Shown here one piece after another: positions 29,829 to 38,809 of a DNA stretch of 43,413 nucleotides. The notes under the pieces were generated by a model. That model did no database searches, was not told the origin of the DNA, and saw nothing but the letters and a program-made list of their open reading frames with translations. Position numbers and translations under genes: made by a program. The first letter of the stretch is position 1. Each line of letters begins with the position of its first letter. This DNA comes from CAYYED01 sp964470785 (GTDB lineage Bacteria > Patescibacteriota > Minisyncoccia > Minisyncoccales > PEYH01), in the NCBI GenBank assembly GCA_964470785.1, contig CAYYED010000022.1, positions 1-43,413 of the forward strand, read 5' to 3'.

Positions 29829-32225
29829 TTAACTAATTTTTATTTCTTTAACGTTTAGCAGTTGAGAAATCAAGGGCAAATATTTTTTAAGCTTGCTTTT
29901 GTTTTCTGAAATAATAATTGCCCTATCTAACTTTGCTTTCATAGAAAGCTGTTTTTTTGTTTTTATTTTTCGAATCTGGGCAATAACAGAAATTGCCAAT
30001 TGAAAATCTTGAACAGCCTCGGGAAAGTAGAGGAGATTTTTTAACTCTGGCAAAAGAGAGAGATGAATGCTTTTGTCTCTCTCTTTTTCTCTAAAATATT
30101 CCTGATAAATCACTTCGGTTATATGGGGCATAATCGGCGCGTAAAGCTTTAAAACGGCCAAAAGAACGCTGTAAAGAGTAAACTGCGCTCCCTTTTTAAT
30201 GTTCTCGCTTTTTGGCTCGTAAAGGCGGCGCTTTATAATCTCCAAATAATAATCGCAAAAAAGCTTCCAAAAAAAGTCATCTGTTATATTCTTGGCTTTA
30301 GCATATTTATATTCATCCATTGCTTGTTTATAATCTGCCACTGCTTGATATAATTTAGTCAAAATCCATTTATCTTCATCTTTAAGGTATTCGGCGTCTT
30401 TGATAGAAAAATCATATTCTTTAAGATGCATTAAAGAGAAATTAGAAGCATTCCAAACTTTGTTGACCGTTCTTCTGCCAATTTTTATCTCCTCTTCCGA
30501 ATAGCGCAAATCATCGCCCGGAGAAGATTGGGAAGCCCAATAACGTAAAGCGTCTGCTCCGTATTTTTCAATTATTTCTTTGGGCTCTATAATATTTCCT
30601 TTTGACTTGGACATTTTTTCGCCATTAGGGTCTAAAACAAAACCTGAAATCATTACATCTTGCCACGGCAATTCCTGGAAATTAAGATAAGAGCGCGCCA
30701 AGGTATAAAAAAGCCAAAAATTGATAATGTCGTGCGCTTGCGGACGCAAAGACATAGGGCCTAAACCGCTGACTTTGTCAGCGGTCGGCCAAGTCGGCTC
30801 AAAACCATAAAAAGAATAAGCAATTTGCGGGGTTAAAGAACTGGTTACCCAGGTGTCAAAAACATCTTTTTCCGGAACAAATTTTTTGCTTCCGCATTGG
30901 CATTGTTTTTTCGGAACACTGTGCAAAGGATCAACCGGCAAATCATCAATCTCAGGCAAAATTATTTGTCCACACTCTTGGCAATACCAAATAGGAATAG
31001 GAATTCCAAAATATCTCTGTCGGGAAATACACCAGTCCCAGCGCAAACCCTCAATCCAATGGTCTAACCGCGTTTTCATATACGGGGGATGCCAATTAAG
31101 TTTTTGTGATTGCTGAAGAAACTTATCTTTTAAATCAAGGTATTTGATAAACCATTGTTCGGTAACCAAAATCTCAATTGGCGTGCCGCATCTTTCATGG
31201 ACATTAAAAGTGTGAATAATATTTTTTTGGCCTTTAACTGCGCCTATTTCTTTTAATTTTTCCAAAACTTTACTCCGGGATTGTTCAACCGACAAACCGG
31301 CAAATTCATTAGCTAATGCATTCATTGTTCCGTTTTTTTCAATCGAAATCCTTAAAGGCAATTGGTGCTTAAAATACCACTCTATATCCTGCGTATCTCC
31401 AAAAGTGCAGCACATTACCGCACCGGTGCCTTTTTCCATATCAACACTGTCATCCTGCAAAACAGGCACCTCTTGTCCGAATATCGGGACAATAACATTT
31501 TTGCCCACAAAAGCGCGGTATCTTTTGTCTTTTGGATGGACAAAAACTGCTACACAGCTTGGCAAAAGCTCGGGCCGCGTAGTAGCAATGCATATGCTAT
31601 GCATATGCTCTCTCGCAGAATGCACGCTCTGAAATTCAATTTCAGTAAATAAAGATTCTTTTTCTTTGTCTTGGACTTCGGCTTGGGCAATAGCGGTCTG
31701 ACATTCGGGGCACCATAAAACAGGGGATTCTTTTTTATAGACCCTGTTTTTGTTATAAAGTTCTATAAAATATTGCTGGCTTAGCTTTTGAACTTCGGGG
31801 CTGATGGTTGAGTAGGGTTTGGAAAAATCGCAGGACATGCCAATGCTCTTCCAATCAGAAATAAATTCGGGCAAGAGGTGTTTAATGGTTCTTCGACACA
31901 AATCAATAAATCGTTCCCTGCCTAAATCAAAAAGTTTTACTTTGCCGATTTCTTCTATTAGCTTTTCCGTGGGCAAGCCGTTGTCATCGGTGCCAAAAGG
32001 ATAAAAAACATTTTCTCCTTTCATTCTATGATAGCGGGCAATAATATCTTGATGCGCATAAGAAAAAGCATGGCCTAAGTGCATTTTACCGCTGACCGTG
32101 GGCGGGGGAGTATCAATAGAAAAAACTTTCCCCTTTTTTTGGGAATTGAATTCAAAAATTTTCTCTTTATGCCAAAACTCCTGCCATTTTGGCTCTTGTC
32201 TTTGAAAATCATATATTTTTTCCAT
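29829..32225 (-). CDS. valS: Valyl-tRNA synthetase with in-frame repeat insertion
   Basis: A 798-residue class I synthetase, shorter than the E. coli enzyme and closer to the archaeal-type ValRS. The HIGH motif is SGKMHLGHAFSYAHQD, the KMSKS motif NGEKMSKSKGN. The editing domain (IATTRPELLPSCVAVFVHP) is present, and DTWVTSSLTPQ precedes the insertion. Residues 477-489 (PTWPTADKVSGLG) come from the 38-bp element at 30760-30797 and interrupt the conserved passage between SSLTPQI and LRPQAHDIINFW. The N-terminal ATG is at 32223-32225. It is one of two minus-strand genes and converges with trpS, ending 19 bp from it. Confidence 0.95.
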   Translation of the reverse strand: MEKIYDFQRQEPKWQEFWHKEKIFEFNSQKKGKVFSIDTPPPTVSGKMHLGHAFSYAHQDIIARYHRMKGENVFYPFGTDDNGLPTEKLIEEIGKVKLFDLGRERFIDLCRRTIKHLLPEFISDWKSIGMSCDFSKPYSTISPEVQKLSQQYFIELYNKNRVYKKESPVLWCPECQTAIAQAEVQDKEKESLFTEIEFQSVHSAREHMHSICIATTRPELLPSCVAVFVHPKDKRYRAFVGKNVIVPIFGQEVPVLQDDSVDMEKGTGAVMCCTFGDTQDIEWYFKHQLPLRISIEKNGTMNALANEFAGLSVEQSRSKVLEKLKEIGAVKGQKNIIHTFNVHERCGTPIEILVTEQWFIKYLDLKDKFLQQSQKLNWHPPYMKTRLDHWIEGLRWDWCISRQRYFGIPIPIWYCQECGQIILPEIDDLPVDPLHSVPKKQCQCGSKKFVPEKDVFDTWVTSSLTPQIAYSFYGFEPTWPTADKVSGLGPMSLRPQAHDIINFWLFYTLARSYLNFQELPWQDVMISGFVLDPNGEKMSKSKGNIIEPKEIIEKYGADALRYWASQSSPGDDLRYSEEEIKIGRRTVNKVWNASNFSLMHLKEYDFSIKDAEYLKDEDKWILTKLYQAVADYKQAMDEYKYAKAKNITDDFFWKLFCDYYLEIIKRRLYEPKSENIKKGAQFTLYSVLLAVLKLYAPIMPHITEVIYQEYFREKERDKSIHLSLLPELKNLLYFPEAVQDFQLAISVIAQIRKIKTKKQLSMKAKLDRAIIISENKSKLKKYLPLISQLLNVKEIKIS
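30760..30797. repeat. 38-bp element inside valS
   Basis: Differs from the murD copy at 40033-40070 (opposite orientation on the + strand, same frame relative to the gene) at one of 38 positions. The centre CCGCTGACtttGTCAGCGG is a perfect hairpin. Related intergenic copies lie at 5708-5742 and 7776-7808. Confidence 0.93.
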
Positions 32226-32295
32226 ACCTTATTTTAGCAAATATTGACAGGCCTTGGCAATTGCAGTTCTTAAAAAGAAAAAACCCGGAGGAGCA

Positions 32296-32385
32296 ATGCC
32301 AATCGGGAAACATAAAAATAAGATTGGGCAAGGCCCATATCTCTATCAAATTTTATTTTTTGTTGCTCTTTTTCAAAAAATCTGA
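32296..32385 (+). CDS. Possible 29-residue peptide
   Basis: GGAGGAG lies just before an ATG that opens a 29-codon frame (MPIGKHKNKIGQGPYLYQIL ...) with a basic start and a hydrophobic end, like a single-span micropeptide. It lies in the divergent spacer between valS and the receiver protein. The only support is the Shine-Dalgarno, which housekeeping genes here lack. It may equally be chance. Confidence 0.25.
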   Translation: MPIGKHKNKIGQGPYLYQILFFVALFQKI

Positions 32386-32400
32386 TAATATCTTATAATA
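32363..32400 (+). promoter_or_regulatory. Possible promoter of the receiver gene
   Basis: TTGCTC, 17 bp, TAATAT, with an overlapping TATAAT a few bases on (atcttataatataatgg). About 60 bp upstream of the ATG at 32458. Confidence 0.4.
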
Positions 32401-32457
32401 TAATGGGGGTTTAAAAGTAAAAAGAGCAAACATACGCAAAAGTGTTTTTAATTTACT

Positions 32458-32829
32458 ATGCCTAAAAATAAAAAAAGCATATTACTAATAGAGGATGAGC
32501 CGCTAATAAAGGAAATGTATGTAAATATGCTGGAACAGGAGAATTTAAGGATTCTTGAGGCATTTACCACAGACGAAGCAGACAGGATATTAAAAAAAGA
32601 AAAAGTGGATTTGATAATCTTGGACATTATCTTGCCCAAAGAAGACGGCCTTGCTTATTTAGAAAAATTAAATAAGAGGAGAAAAAAATTTCCGCCAATA
32701 ATAATTCTTACTAATCTTGAGGGAGAAGAATATCGAAAAAAAGCAAAAATGCTTAAGGCCAAAGATTATTTTTTAAAAACTAATTATCGGCCGCTGGAAT
32801 TATTAGAATTAATTAAGCAATATTTGTAA
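32458..32829 (+). CDS. Stand-alone response-regulator receiver domain
   Basis: A 123-residue CheY-like receiver. The acidic pocket is E12-D13, the phospho-acceptor D56 in LIILDIILP, the switch Thr at 85 in ILTNL and the conserved Lys at 107 in FLKTNY. There is no output domain, so it acts by protein contact or is a phosphorelay intermediate. No histidine kinase is in the window. It ends 1 bp before the aspS start, so both are probably read together. Confidence 0.9.
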   Translation: MPKNKKSILLIEDEPLIKEMYVNMLEQENLRILEAFTTDEADRILKKEKVDLIILDIILPKEDGLAYLEKLNKRRKKFPPIIILTNLEGEEYRKKAKMLKAKDYFLKTNYRPLELLELIKQYL

Positions 32830-32830
32830 T

Positions 32831-34270
32831 ATGCAAAGAAGAATTATCAGCGAAACGCCAAAATTTATAGGAGAAAAAATAAAGGTCTTCGGCTGGATTA
32901 ATAACTGTCGCTCGCACGGAAAATTAACTTTTATTGATTTACGCGACCGCTCCGGAGTTTTACAAATTGTTTTCCTGTCTGATTTAGATAAAAAAATTCA
33001 GGATCTGGCAAAAACACTGCGTCCGGAGTGGGTAGTAGAAATACAGGGAATTATTAATAAAAGACCGGAAAACGCTGCTAACAAAGACCTTGCTACCGGA
33101 GAAGTCGAAATGACGGCTGAATCCCTAACCGTGCTCTCTGAAGCAGAAACCCTGCCTTTTCCCATTGATGGAGACGGCTATGAAATTAAAGAAGAAAAAC
33201 GGCTCCAATATCGCTATCTTGACTTAAGGCGGAAACGGCTGAAAAATAATCTTTTGCTGCGCCAAAAAGCGGCAAATTTTATTAGAAATTTTTTAACAGA
33301 AAAGGGCTTTGTAGAAATAGAAACGCCTATTTTGACGAAATCCACGCCCGAAGGAGCGCGGGATTTTTTAGTGCCTTCGCGGCTTCATCCGGGAAATTTT
33401 TATGCCTTACCTCAAAGCCCTCAACAATACAAACAACTCTTAATGGTTGCCGGAGTAGAAAAATATTTTCAATTTCCCCATGTATTTCGCGACGAAGACC
33501 TGCGGGCAGACCGATTATTCGAACACACTCAAGTTGATATAGAAATGAGTTTTGTTGTTCAGGAAGAAATTCTCATGCTGATAGAAGAAATGATTATTAA
33601 ACTAAGCAAAGAGGTTTTTGAAAAAAAAATCCAAGAAGAGCCCTTTCCCCGAATCCCTTATCAACAAGCAATGGAAGAATATAAAACTGATAGGCCTGAT
33701 TTGCGTGAAAAAGAAAATAAGGAAGAATTGGCTTTTTGCTGGATTGTTGATTTTCCTATGTTTGAAATTTTAGAAGACGGTTCCGTGGACGCAGTGCATC
33801 ATCCCTTTACCGCTCTTCAAAACAAGGATTTAGAGAAATTCCAAAAAACCTCTTTGCAGGACCTCCTTAGCAAAAAAGGAAAAAAAGAACTGGTCCGGCT
33901 TAAGGCCAAGCAATACGATTTGGTCTTAAACGGAGTAGAAATAATGGGTGGCTCTATTAGAACTCACAATCCGGAAGTGTTGAAAAAAACATTTGAAATT
34001 TTAGGAAATTCGCCTCAATTAGTAGAGGAAAAATTCGGGCATATATTAAAAGCGTTTAAATATGGAGTCCCTCCCCACGGAGGCATTGCCGCCGGATTTG
34101 ACCGTTTGTTGCAAACACTTTTAGGAGAAAAAAATATTAGAGAAACATTGGCTTTTCCCACTACCGCTTCGGGCGTTACTTCCGTAATGAATGCACCCTC
34201 CGAAGTTGACCAAAAACAATTAAAGGAGTTAGGCATAAAAACCATTGAAAAAAAGAATAGAAAAAATTAA
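32831..34270 (+). CDS. aspS: Aspartyl-tRNA synthetase, lacking the bacterial GAD insert
   Basis: A 479-residue class IIb synthetase. The N-terminal OB fold (KVFGWINNCRSHGKLTFIDLRDRSG) and bacterial-type features (ALPQSPQQYKQLLMVAG, motif 2 FRDEDLRADRLFEHTQ, motif 3 GGIAAGFDRLLQTLLG) are clear. Bacterial AspRS is normally about 590 residues because of a GAD domain in mid-protein. Here DRPDLREKENKEELAFCWIVDFPMFE joins the halves directly, so the GAD domain is missing, as in some reduced genomes. Discriminating or non-discriminating status is not determined. It overlaps the next gene by 26 bp. Confidence 0.94.
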   Translation: MQRRIISETPKFIGEKIKVFGWINNCRSHGKLTFIDLRDRSGVLQIVFLSDLDKKIQDLAKTLRPEWVVEIQGIINKRPENAANKDLATGEVEMTAESLTVLSEAETLPFPIDGDGYEIKEEKRLQYRYLDLRRKRLKNNLLLRQKAANFIRNFLTEKGFVEIETPILTKSTPEGARDFLVPSRLHPGNFYALPQSPQQYKQLLMVAGVEKYFQFPHVFRDEDLRADRLFEHTQVDIEMSFVVQEEILMLIEEMIIKLSKEVFEKKIQEEPFPRIPYQQAMEEYKTDRPDLREKENKEELAFCWIVDFPMFEILEDGSVDAVHHPFTALQNKDLEKFQKTSLQDLLSKKGKKELVRLKAKQYDLVLNGVEIMGGSIRTHNPEVLKKTFEILGNSPQLVEEKFGHILKAFKYGVPPHGGIAAGFDRLLQTLLGEKNIRETLAFPTTASGVTSVMNAPSEVDQKQLKELGIKTIEKKNRKN

Positions 34271-35288
34271 ATTAGGGCTTGAAACCTGGAAGCCGAAAAG
34301 AAAAATAAAATTCGGTACAAGTGAAATTAGGGAAATTCTCTCTGTTCTAATTTTGATTGGATTAATCCTCGGAGGAATAAAATTAGTGCAGATTATTGAT
34401 GAATATCAATATTGGAAAAGCACTAAAGAAATTTATACTGCCTCGGTGGCAGAAAGCGCTGTGGATTATTCTTTTTTAAAGCCCTTCCGCAACTGGAATG
34501 TTCCGGCTTTAGAGGAGGAATTAAGCGCCAGGTCAGTGGCAATTATGGCATTTGATGGAACAAAAGAGCATTTCATTTTTGAAAAAAATGCCGGGAAAAC
34601 TCTGCCTATGGGCAGCATAAGCAAGCTGGTCTCTGCTTATGTGGTAATGGAAAATTATCAGCTTGAGCAAATAATAATTATTTCCGAGGAAACGCCCAAG
34701 ACAGAAGGAATCAGGGCATATTTTGGCGCCGGAGAAAGAATTATGGTAAAAGACCTGCTTTATTCTATGCTTATTGAGTCAAGCAATGATTCGGCCAAAG
34801 CATTGGCCGATGAAATGGGAGAAGAAAAATTTGTTCAAAAAATGAATCAGGCAGTAGAAAAAATTGGACTAAAGCAAACTTATTTTATTGACCCTATTGG
34901 ACTTGACCCTGATGGTAATAAAGACCCTTATAATTACTCAACTGCCAAGGACTTGGCTCTACTGACAAAATATCTGCTCAACAAGGCGGAAACAGATGAA
35001 AAAATAGCAAAAATTTTTGAAATTGCCAAAACAGAAGAATATGTGGTGCGTTTTGCAGATGGCAGAAAACATCACGTTGCCGTTACTACTAATGGTATCA
35101 TTAAGGACTATCCCGATTTTATCGCCGCCAAGACCGGCCGAACTCCTTTAGCAGGCCAATGCTTTCTTGTGATAATACCCCGTCCAAAAGAAGGCGGTTA
35201 TATAGCTTATGTAATTTTAGGATCAAGCGACCGTTTCGCGGAAACAAAAAAATTAATTGACTGGTCGCAAAAAGCATTTATATGGTAG
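34245..35288 (+). CDS. D-alanyl-D-alanine carboxypeptidase (PBP5-like)
   Basis: A 347-residue serine penicillin-binding protein with an N-terminal membrane anchor at about 31-50. The three active-site motifs are S124-I-S-K127, S179-S-N181 and K296-T-G298. It trims the terminal D-Ala of peptidoglycan pentapeptides outside the membrane. It overlaps aspS upstream by 26 bp and mraY downstream by 7 bp, tying wall maturation to this operon. The C-terminal beta domain of E. coli PBP5 is absent, giving a short DacA-type enzyme. Confidence 0.93.
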   Translation: MKKRIEKIKLGLETWKPKRKIKFGTSEIREILSVLILIGLILGGIKLVQIIDEYQYWKSTKEIYTASVAESAVDYSFLKPFRNWNVPALEEELSARSVAIMAFDGTKEHFIFEKNAGKTLPMGSISKLVSAYVVMENYQLEQIIIISEETPKTEGIRAYFGAGERIMVKDLLYSMLIESSNDSAKALADEMGEEKFVQKMNQAVEKIGLKQTYFIDPIGLDPDGNKDPYNYSTAKDLALLTKYLLNKAETDEKIAKIFEIAKTEEYVVRFADGRKHHVAVTTNGIIKDYPDFIAAKTGRTPLAGQCFLVIIPRPKEGGYIAYVILGSSDRFAETKKLIDWSQKAFIW

Positions 35289-36376
35289 AAGAATTAACTC
35301 TTTTAGAATATCTTCAGGGAACACACACCACTTTTGGAGCAATAAAAATGCTTGCTTTGGGCGCAATTTCTTTTATTATTGCTTTTGCTTTAACTCCTTT
35401 GCTCACTCATTTTCTTTACAAGTATAAACTTTGGAAAAAAACTACTCGCCAGAAATCCATTGACGGTGCAGAAATGACGGTTTTTAAAAAATTTCACGGT
35501 GGATCGGAAACAAAAGTGCCCCGGCTCGGGGGATTGCTCATTTGGATTATTCCGCCTGTTTTAGCTCTGCTCTTTTTCTTTCTTTCCAAAATAGACGGAC
35601 CGTTGTTAGATAAGTTTAATTTTTTAAGCCGTTCACAAACTTGGCTGCCACTTTTTGCTATGGTAGCTGCCGCTCTTACTGGTTTATTAGACGATATCTT
35701 GCAAACAAAAGGAGAAGGTAAATATATCGGCGGCGGTTTGAGTTTAAAATATCGCCTCTTGTCTGTTTTTGCTATCGGGCTTATCGGCGGCTGGTGGTTT
35801 TATTCTAAACTCGGCTGGAATACTATCCATATTCCGGGAAGCATAAATCTGGTTATTAATGCTTGGTATATTCCATTTTTCGTTTTAGTGATGATGGCCG
35901 TTTATTCCGGCGGAGTAATTGACGGCATAGACGGACTGGCCGGGGGAAGCTTTTCCACGATTTTTGGGGCCTATGCCGTTATTGCCCTTTTTCAAGGGCA
36001 AATGGACTTAGCCGCTTTTTGTGCCGTAGTGGCCGGAGCCATTATGGCATTTTTATGGTTTAATATCCCTCCGGCCCGCTTTTATATGGGAGAATCCGGC
36101 ACGATGGGTCTTTGCATTTCTTTAACAGTTGTTGCTTTTCTTACTGATTCAGTATTAGTGCTTCCTATTATTGGCTTTCTTTTGGTAATAGAGTCGGGTT
36201 CGGTAATCTTGCAACAACTCTCTAAAAAATTCCGGAAGAAAAAAATCTTTTTAGCCGCGCCCATTCATTATCATTTTGAAGCCAAAGGATGGCCTTCTTA
36301 TAAGGTTACTATGCGCTTTTGGATTATCGGCCTATTAAGCGCTCTCATCGGCGTGGCCATCCGTCTTTTGGGATAG
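35282..36376 (+). CDS. mraY: Phospho-N-acetylmuramoyl-pentapeptide transferase
   Basis: A 364-residue integral membrane enzyme making lipid I from UDP-MurNAc-pentapeptide and undecaprenyl phosphate. About ten membrane segments are visible. Catalytic Asp motifs are LLDDILQTKGEGKYIGGGLS and GGVIDGIDGLAGGS. The signature PIHYHFEAKGWPSYKVTMRFW matches the family's PIHHHFE region. A longer loop (KKFHGGSETKVPRLGGLL) carries the usual VPRLGGL. It overlaps the carboxypeptidase gene and is the last gene before the second candidate ncRNA. Confidence 0.95.
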   Translation: MVEELTLLEYLQGTHTTFGAIKMLALGAISFIIAFALTPLLTHFLYKYKLWKKTTRQKSIDGAEMTVFKKFHGGSETKVPRLGGLLIWIIPPVLALLFFFLSKIDGPLLDKFNFLSRSQTWLPLFAMVAAALTGLLDDILQTKGEGKYIGGGLSLKYRLLSVFAIGLIGGWWFYSKLGWNTIHIPGSINLVINAWYIPFFVLVMMAVYSGGVIDGIDGLAGGSFSTIFGAYAVIALFQGQMDLAAFCAVVAGAIMAFLWFNIPPARFYMGESGTMGLCISLTVVAFLTDSVLVLPIIGFLLVIESGSVILQQLSKKFRKKKIFLAAPIHYHFEAKGWPSYKVTMRFWIIGLLSALIGVAIRLLG

Positions 36377-36579
36377 TTTAGCTCGCTTAAGTCGGGGGGA
36401 GAGTCAGAGTGAGGGCTGTCCTCCCCATTTTCTCCAAGGTCATCCTGAGTCCATCTTGAATCAGAGAAAGTCAGAGGAAGCCTAACTTCCTCAAGTCTTT
36501 CCCAAGTATACTGGATGAAGTTGGAAGTTAGACTTCCTCCTGGATTTCCTCGGTCTCTAAAGTTATATTACCCAAACCC
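36377..36579. repeat. Repeat spacer after mraY
   Basis: AGGAAGCCTAACTTCCT and GGAAGTTAGACTTCC palindromes at about 36475-36540 (family also near 769-785) and a gtcatcctgag fragment. No gene. Confidence 0.65.
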
Positions 36580-36666
36580 TTGACAAAATTCTGGAAAGAT
36601 ATACAATGTAGATAAATACTAAAAACAACTCCGAGGGATTGACAAGATTTCAGAAATGTGTATAAT
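36580..36666 (+). promoter_or_regulatory. Tandem promoters of the 36.7-kb RNA
   Basis: TTGACA (36580-36585), 16 bp, TACAAT (36602-36607), and TTGACA (36639-36644), 16 bp, TATAAT (36661-36666). The -10 boxes are 59 bp apart. The second is close to consensus. Confidence 0.8.
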
Positions 36667-36672
36667 GTAAAT

Positions 36673-36950
36673 AGAGTAAAAAAATAAGGGTTCAGAAAAA
36701 AGGAAATTATTATAGTTTCTTTTTCTCTGAACCTTCGGGTTCAAAAAGATGGTGGGGCGAGCCTGTGATTCTACGGGGGTCCTACCTAGGCGGGAAGGAA
36801 AATGACTCTTCAGTTGTGAGTGCGGAGCGTCAGAGCATCCTTCCCGCCGGCTAGCTATGCTATCCAAATAGCAATGCTAGCCAAATAGCAATAGCACCTT
36901 TACCCCCCCTTTTTTTTACCCCCAAGGGACCCCCTTGGGGGCTTTTTCTT
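36673..36950 (+). ncRNA. Candidate structured non-coding RNA
   Basis: About 275 nt between tandem promoters and a strong terminator, with no frame worth calling. GGTTCAGA (36689-36696) pairs with TCTGAACC (36726-36733), extended inside by an A-run/T-run stem. The same TGAACC can instead form TGAACC-TTCG-GGTTCA (36728-36743), a UUCG tetraloop hairpin, so the 5' end may switch. GGCGGGAAGGA (36789-36799) pairs perfectly with TCCTTCCCGCC (36838-36848). Next to it GGCTAGC/GCTAGCC (36849-36882) encloses GCTAT/ATAGC. I see no tmRNA tag, RNase P core, SRP tetraloop or known riboswitch motif. It could be an unrecognised lineage-specific RNA or a leader for the murL gene. Confidence 0.75.
36919..36950 (+). 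terminator. Intrinsic terminator of the 36.7-kb RNA
   Basis: CCCCCAAGGG (36919-36928), three-base loop, CCCTTGGGGG (36932-36941), then CTTTTTCTT. A second hairpin, CTGCGgAAGACC/GGTCTTCGCAG, follows at about 36959-36982. Confidence 0.92.
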
Positions 36951-37050
36951 AAAAAATCTGCGGAAGACCGGGTCTTCGCAGTTTAGTATGTTCAATCCCC
37001 GGACTTGCACATGCTTGCTTTGAGGGTCTTTTATGGGGTAAAATAGAAAA

Positions 37051-38334
37051 ATGGAAAAAGCAAAAGAGCTGCGAAAAAAATATCCGGAATTTATTTATCA
37101 GGACTATGCTTACCGGTTCAAAAGTTCCGAGCTTCAACTCTGGTTTTATTTTTTAATCAAGCCGGACTTACGGTTTAAAACAGAAATTATTATTAAAAAT
37201 GTTTTTCCCAGACGGTTCCAAACAATTAATAAGCCCGATATAGAAAATTTAATTTTTCATTTGGGCTTGGCAGAAATGCTTAATTATTGGAAGCTGACCT
37301 GTTCGCCGAATATCAATATTAAAGCAGGAAATTTAGATAAAAAACAAAAGACCTTTTTACGCAAATTGATTATTAATGGAATGGGCCAGTATTTTTACCA
37401 AAATAAAATTGACTTCACTAAAAGGGATTTTCTCCAAATAGAATCAGCCAAATACATTAAAAAACTTCAAAAATCAAGCACTGTTCTGGATAAAAATAAA
37501 ACTTTGGTACCCGTCGGCGGAGGCAAGGATGCGGCTGTGGTCTTGGAAATATTGAAAAATAAGAATCATGACTTAGGCGCTTTTGTTTTAAATACGCAAA
37601 AAGCGCAGAAAGAAATTATAAAAATTGCCGGAATTAAGGAGAAAATTTTTGTGCAGAGAGAGATAGACCCCTTGCTGTTTAAATTAAATAAGCAGGGCTA
37701 CCTTAATGGACATGTGCCTTTCTCTGCTTTTTTAACCCATCTTTCATTTATAATCGCTTTGCTTTTTGATTATAAAAATATTGCCTTTGCCTGGGAAAAA
37801 AGCGCTGATGAGCCCAATGTGCGTTATAAAAATAAACTCATTAACCACCAATGGTCTAAAAGCTCAAAATGGGAAAAACAAATTCAGGACTATGTTAAGG
37901 ATTATCTTTTAGAAAATATGAAAATCTACAGTCCGATAAGAAAATTGTCTGAACTGGAAATTGCCCAAGAGTTTGCGCAATTGAAAAAATATCATAAGGC
38001 CTTTTTGAGCTGTAATAATGCTTATAAAAGGAGGGTAAAGGATCCTAATTGGTGCGGAAAATGCGCTAAATGCCTTTTTGTTTTTACCTCTTTATATCCT
38101 TTTATGGAAGAAAAAGAGCTAATAAAAATTTTTAATAAAAACCTTTTTCAAAATAAATCGCTTATTCCTTTAATGAAAGAATTAGTCGGTAAAAGCAAGC
38201 ATAAGCCATTTGAGTGCGTGGGAACAATAAAAGAAAACAATAAAGCGTTTAAATTGTCTTTAAAAAAGTTTCAAGATGTTCATCCGGAAAAGAAACTTCC
38301 GCCGGTTTTGATGAACTTTACAACTTACAACTAA
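37051..38334 (+). CDS. murL: MurL-like UDP-MurNAc-L-Ala-L-Glu epimerase
   Basis: A 427-residue soluble protein. VPVGGGKDAAVVLEIL at about 153-168 is a PP-loop-like ATP motif. EKSADEPNVRY ... INHQWSKSSKWE follows, then a C335-x2-C338-x2-C341 cluster (WCGKCAKCLFVF). These features fit my recollection of MurL, which inverts the L-Glu added by MurD2 to D-Glu using ATP, replacing glutamate racemase. Its position among mraY, uppP, murD, ftsW and murG supports a wall role. A TAAAAT hexamer lies 6 bp before the ATG and there is no Shine-Dalgarno. Assignment rests on motif memory and context. Confidence 0.7.
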   Translation: MEKAKELRKKYPEFIYQDYAYRFKSSELQLWFYFLIKPDLRFKTEIIIKNVFPRRFQTINKPDIENLIFHLGLAEMLNYWKLTCSPNINIKAGNLDKKQKTFLRKLIINGMGQYFYQNKIDFTKRDFLQIESAKYIKKLQKSSTVLDKNKTLVPVGGGKDAAVVLEILKNKNHDLGAFVLNTQKAQKEIIKIAGIKEKIFVQREIDPLLFKLNKQGYLNGHVPFSAFLTHLSFIIALLFDYKNIAFAWEKSADEPNVRYKNKLINHQWSKSSKWEKQIQDYVKDYLLENMKIYSPIRKLSELEIAQEFAQLKKYHKAFLSCNNAYKRRVKDPNWCGKCAKCLFVFTSLYPFMEEKELIKIFNKNLFQNKSLIPLMKELVGKSKHKPFECVGTIKENNKAFKLSLKKFQDVHPEKKLPPVLMNFTTYN

Positions 38335-38809
38335 ATGACATTCTCCACGTCATTCTGAGGCCATCTCTTCTATATCATTGCAAAGACCGCCCTCATCGTC
38401 ATTGCGGCCGCGAGCGACCAAAAGGGAGCGTGGCGGGAAGCAATCTATCTGTGGAATTACTGCGCATGAGATTGCGAAGCCTGTCCCGAGCGAAGCGAGG
38501 GATCTCCTTTCGGTCGCTCCTCTCAATGACATAAGGAGAGTCACTGCGAGGGCGTTTCTTCCACATCATTCTAATCCCGTGGAATTACAACATACAACGG
38601 GATCCTTCACCCCTCGACAAGCTCGGGATTCAGGATGACAATGGAAAGGAACAGGATGATGGTGGAGTAAAATAACGAAATCCTTTACTGTCCTGCTTGC
38701 CATCAATCAAAGAAAGGAATTGTTCTCGACAAGGCCTATCCTGAGCTTGTCGAAGGGCTCTAACAATAAGTTAACTTTACAACTTACAACTTTATAACTA
38801 ATTCAAGTT
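38335..38809. repeat. Repeat-dense spacer (475 bp)
   Basis: A cattgcgag/gattgcgaag inverted repeat occupies about 38397-38535. Copies of gggatccttc / cccctcgacaagctcggg lie at about 38575-38640 and cctgagcttgtcgaaggg at 38752-38770. An open frame across 38378-38638 is repeat translation. No gene. Confidence 0.75.

Noticed and set aside
36673..36950. tmRNA, RNase P or SRP RNA at the 36.7-kb transcript
   Set aside because: No tag-peptide frame, tRNA-like ends, GAGGAAAGUC core or GGAAGGAAGCAG-type tetraloop region is visible.
38378..38638. 86-codon frame
   Set aside because: Lies entirely in palindromic repeats.
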